A stretch of DNA of 6,615 nucleotides from Clostridiales bacterium (GTDB lineage: Bacteria > Bacillota > Clostridia > Oscillospirales > CAG-272), in contig DXYE01000071.1 in NCBI GenBank assembly GCA_019415985.1, forward strand, positions 3,386 through 10,000, given 5' to 3'. A model generated the notes under the pieces. The model had not been told where the DNA came from and did not search any database. It saw nothing but the letters and a program-made list of their open reading frames with translations. Of this stretch, positions 5,787-6,615 are shown piece by piece (position 1 is the stretch's first letter; each line of letters begins with the position of its first letter). A program made the translations under genes and the position numbers.

Positions 5787-6608
5787 ATGGCAAATACATC
5801 TTTAGATTCAAGACAAACAAAAGGGACGCGGCAAACAGCCTTTTCTCAAGCGACGTCTGATGTCAAATTTGATATCAGCGAATTAAATCTGTTTTACGGT
5901 GATTTTCACGCTTTAAAGGATATCAATATGAAGCTCTCAACCCGTGAGATCACAGCGTTTATCGGCCCGTCCGGCTGTGGAAAATCAACGCTGCTGAAAA
6001 CGCTGAACAGAATGAACGATTTGGTGGAGGGCTGTTCGATTACCGGAAAAATCCAACTTGATGGAGAAGATATCTACGGAAATATGGATGTCAACCGGCT
6101 GAGAAAACGCGTAGGAATGGTTTTTCAAAAGCCTAATCCTTTTCCGATGAGCATTTATGACAACATTGCTTTCGGCCCGCGGACACATGGGATTCGTTCG
6201 CGCGTCAAGCTTGACGAGATTGTCGAGCAGTCTTTGAGAGACGCGGCTATATGGGACGAGGTGAAGGATCGACTGAAAAAAAGCGCGCTTGGAATGTCAG
6301 GCGGTCAGCAGCAGAGACTTTGCATTGCTAGAGCCCTTGCAGTCAAACCAGAGGTGTTGCTGATGGACGAACCGACCAGCGCGCTTGATCCTATATCCAC
6401 TTCGAAAATCGAAGATCTTGCTGTGGAGCTTAAGAAGGAATACACCATTATTATGGTGACGCACAATATGCAGCAGGCGGCCAGAATATCTGATAAAACA
6501 GCCTTTTTTCTTCTCGGAGAAATTGTGGAGTACGGCGATACGGAGCAACTGTTTTCCATGCCGAAAAATAAGAAGACTGAAGACTATATAACCGGGAGGT
6601 TTGGATAA
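5787..6608 (+). CDS. pstB: Phosphate ABC transporter ATPase PstB
   Basis: Cytoplasmic ATPase that powers the PstSCAB phosphate importer, 273 residues from the ATG at 5787. Motifs in order: the start of the domain LNLFYGDFHALKDI (33-46), Walker A GPSGCGKST (60-68), Q-loop in GMVFQKPNPFPMSIYDNI (110-127), ABC signature MSGGQQQR (170-177, Met where most PstB have Leu), Walker B VLLMDEP (190-196), D-loop SALD (198-201) and switch His in VTHN (His226). The ending EDYITGRFG is the characteristic PstB C-terminus. About 25 polar residues precede the conserved domain. The frame is open to an ATG at 5739, but that has no ribosome binding site; 5787 has a weak CGGGGA about 9 nt before it. No closer start codon exists before the conserved region, so some N-terminal tail is real. 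It overlaps the next gene by one base. Confidence 0.93.
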   Translation: MANTSLDSRQTKGTRQTAFSQATSDVKFDISELNLFYGDFHALKDINMKLSTREITAFIGPSGCGKSTLLKTLNRMNDLVEGCSITGKIQLDGEDIYGNMDVNRLRKRVGMVFQKPNPFPMSIYDNIAFGPRTHGIRSRVKLDEIVEQSLRDAAIWDEVKDRLKKSALGMSGGQQQRLCIARALAVKPEVLLMDEPTSALDPISTSKIEDLAVELKKEYTIIMVTHNMQQAARISDKTAFFLLGEIVEYGDTEQLFSMPKNKKTEDYITGRFG

Positions 6609-6615
6609 TGCGGAA
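6608..6615 (+). CDS. phoU: Start of a downstream gene, probably phoU (cut by window edge)
   Basis: The pstB stop TAA and an ATG overlap as TAATG (ATG at 6608-6610), with GGGAGG at 6594-6599, 8 nt upstream. Only Met-Arg and two bases of the next codon are visible. Translational coupling is expected. In most bacteria pstB is followed by phoU, the modulator linking Pst to the PhoR kinase, and many clostridial PhoU proteins begin MRNKF or similar. The identity is therefore inferred from gene order and two residues only. Confidence 0.55.

Noticed and set aside
1..6615. Mobile elements, CRISPR arrays, tRNA or rRNA genes
   Set aside because: No transposase or integrase motifs, no regularly spaced palindromic repeats, and no tRNA- or rRNA-like sequence were seen on either strand.

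Overview
The window looks like chromosomal DNA of a low-to-moderate GC Gram-positive, most likely a clostridial Firmicute. The reasons are strong AAGGAGG-type ribosome binding sites, a lipoprotein-type PstS, TTAACA-like direct repeats resembling the PhoP boxes of Bacillus and Clostridium, and the sequence style of PstB and of the Na/Pi transporter. The species cannot be named from sequence alone. All genes are on the + strand.

Layout. Positions 3-611 hold the 3' part of a gene for a RecG-C-terminal-like / AlbA_2-type ATP-binding regulator, cut by the left edge. Positions 612-914 are a roughly 300-base non-coding stretch with a probable phosphate-responsive promoter and, just before the next gene, a hairpin between a good Shine-Dalgarno and the likely start codon. 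Positions 915-2666 encode a Na+/phosphate cotransporter fused to a PhoU-like domain. After a second promoter of almost identical architecture come pstS (2885-3706), pstC (3914-4765), pstA (4799-5668), pstB (5787-6608) and the first bases of a further gene, almost certainly phoU (6608 to the edge).

How it works together. The window is a phosphate-acquisition locus: a secondary Na+-coupled Pi transporter with its own PhoU-type domain, followed by the high-affinity Pst ABC transporter (lipoprotein receptor, two permeases, ATPase) and probably the PhoU modulator. The two promoters share box and -10 spacing to the base, so both units probably answer to the same PhoP/PhoB-type regulator, which is not in the window.

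Most notable observation. The PstS protein is circularly permuted. The half that is normally C-terminal (carrying the R-x-D-G-S-G-T phosphate loop) comes first, right after the lipoprotein signal. A Gly/Ser-rich linker follows, then the normally N-terminal half (G-S-S-S-V loop). The protein ends exactly where the first half would normally be joined. Nothing essential appears lost.
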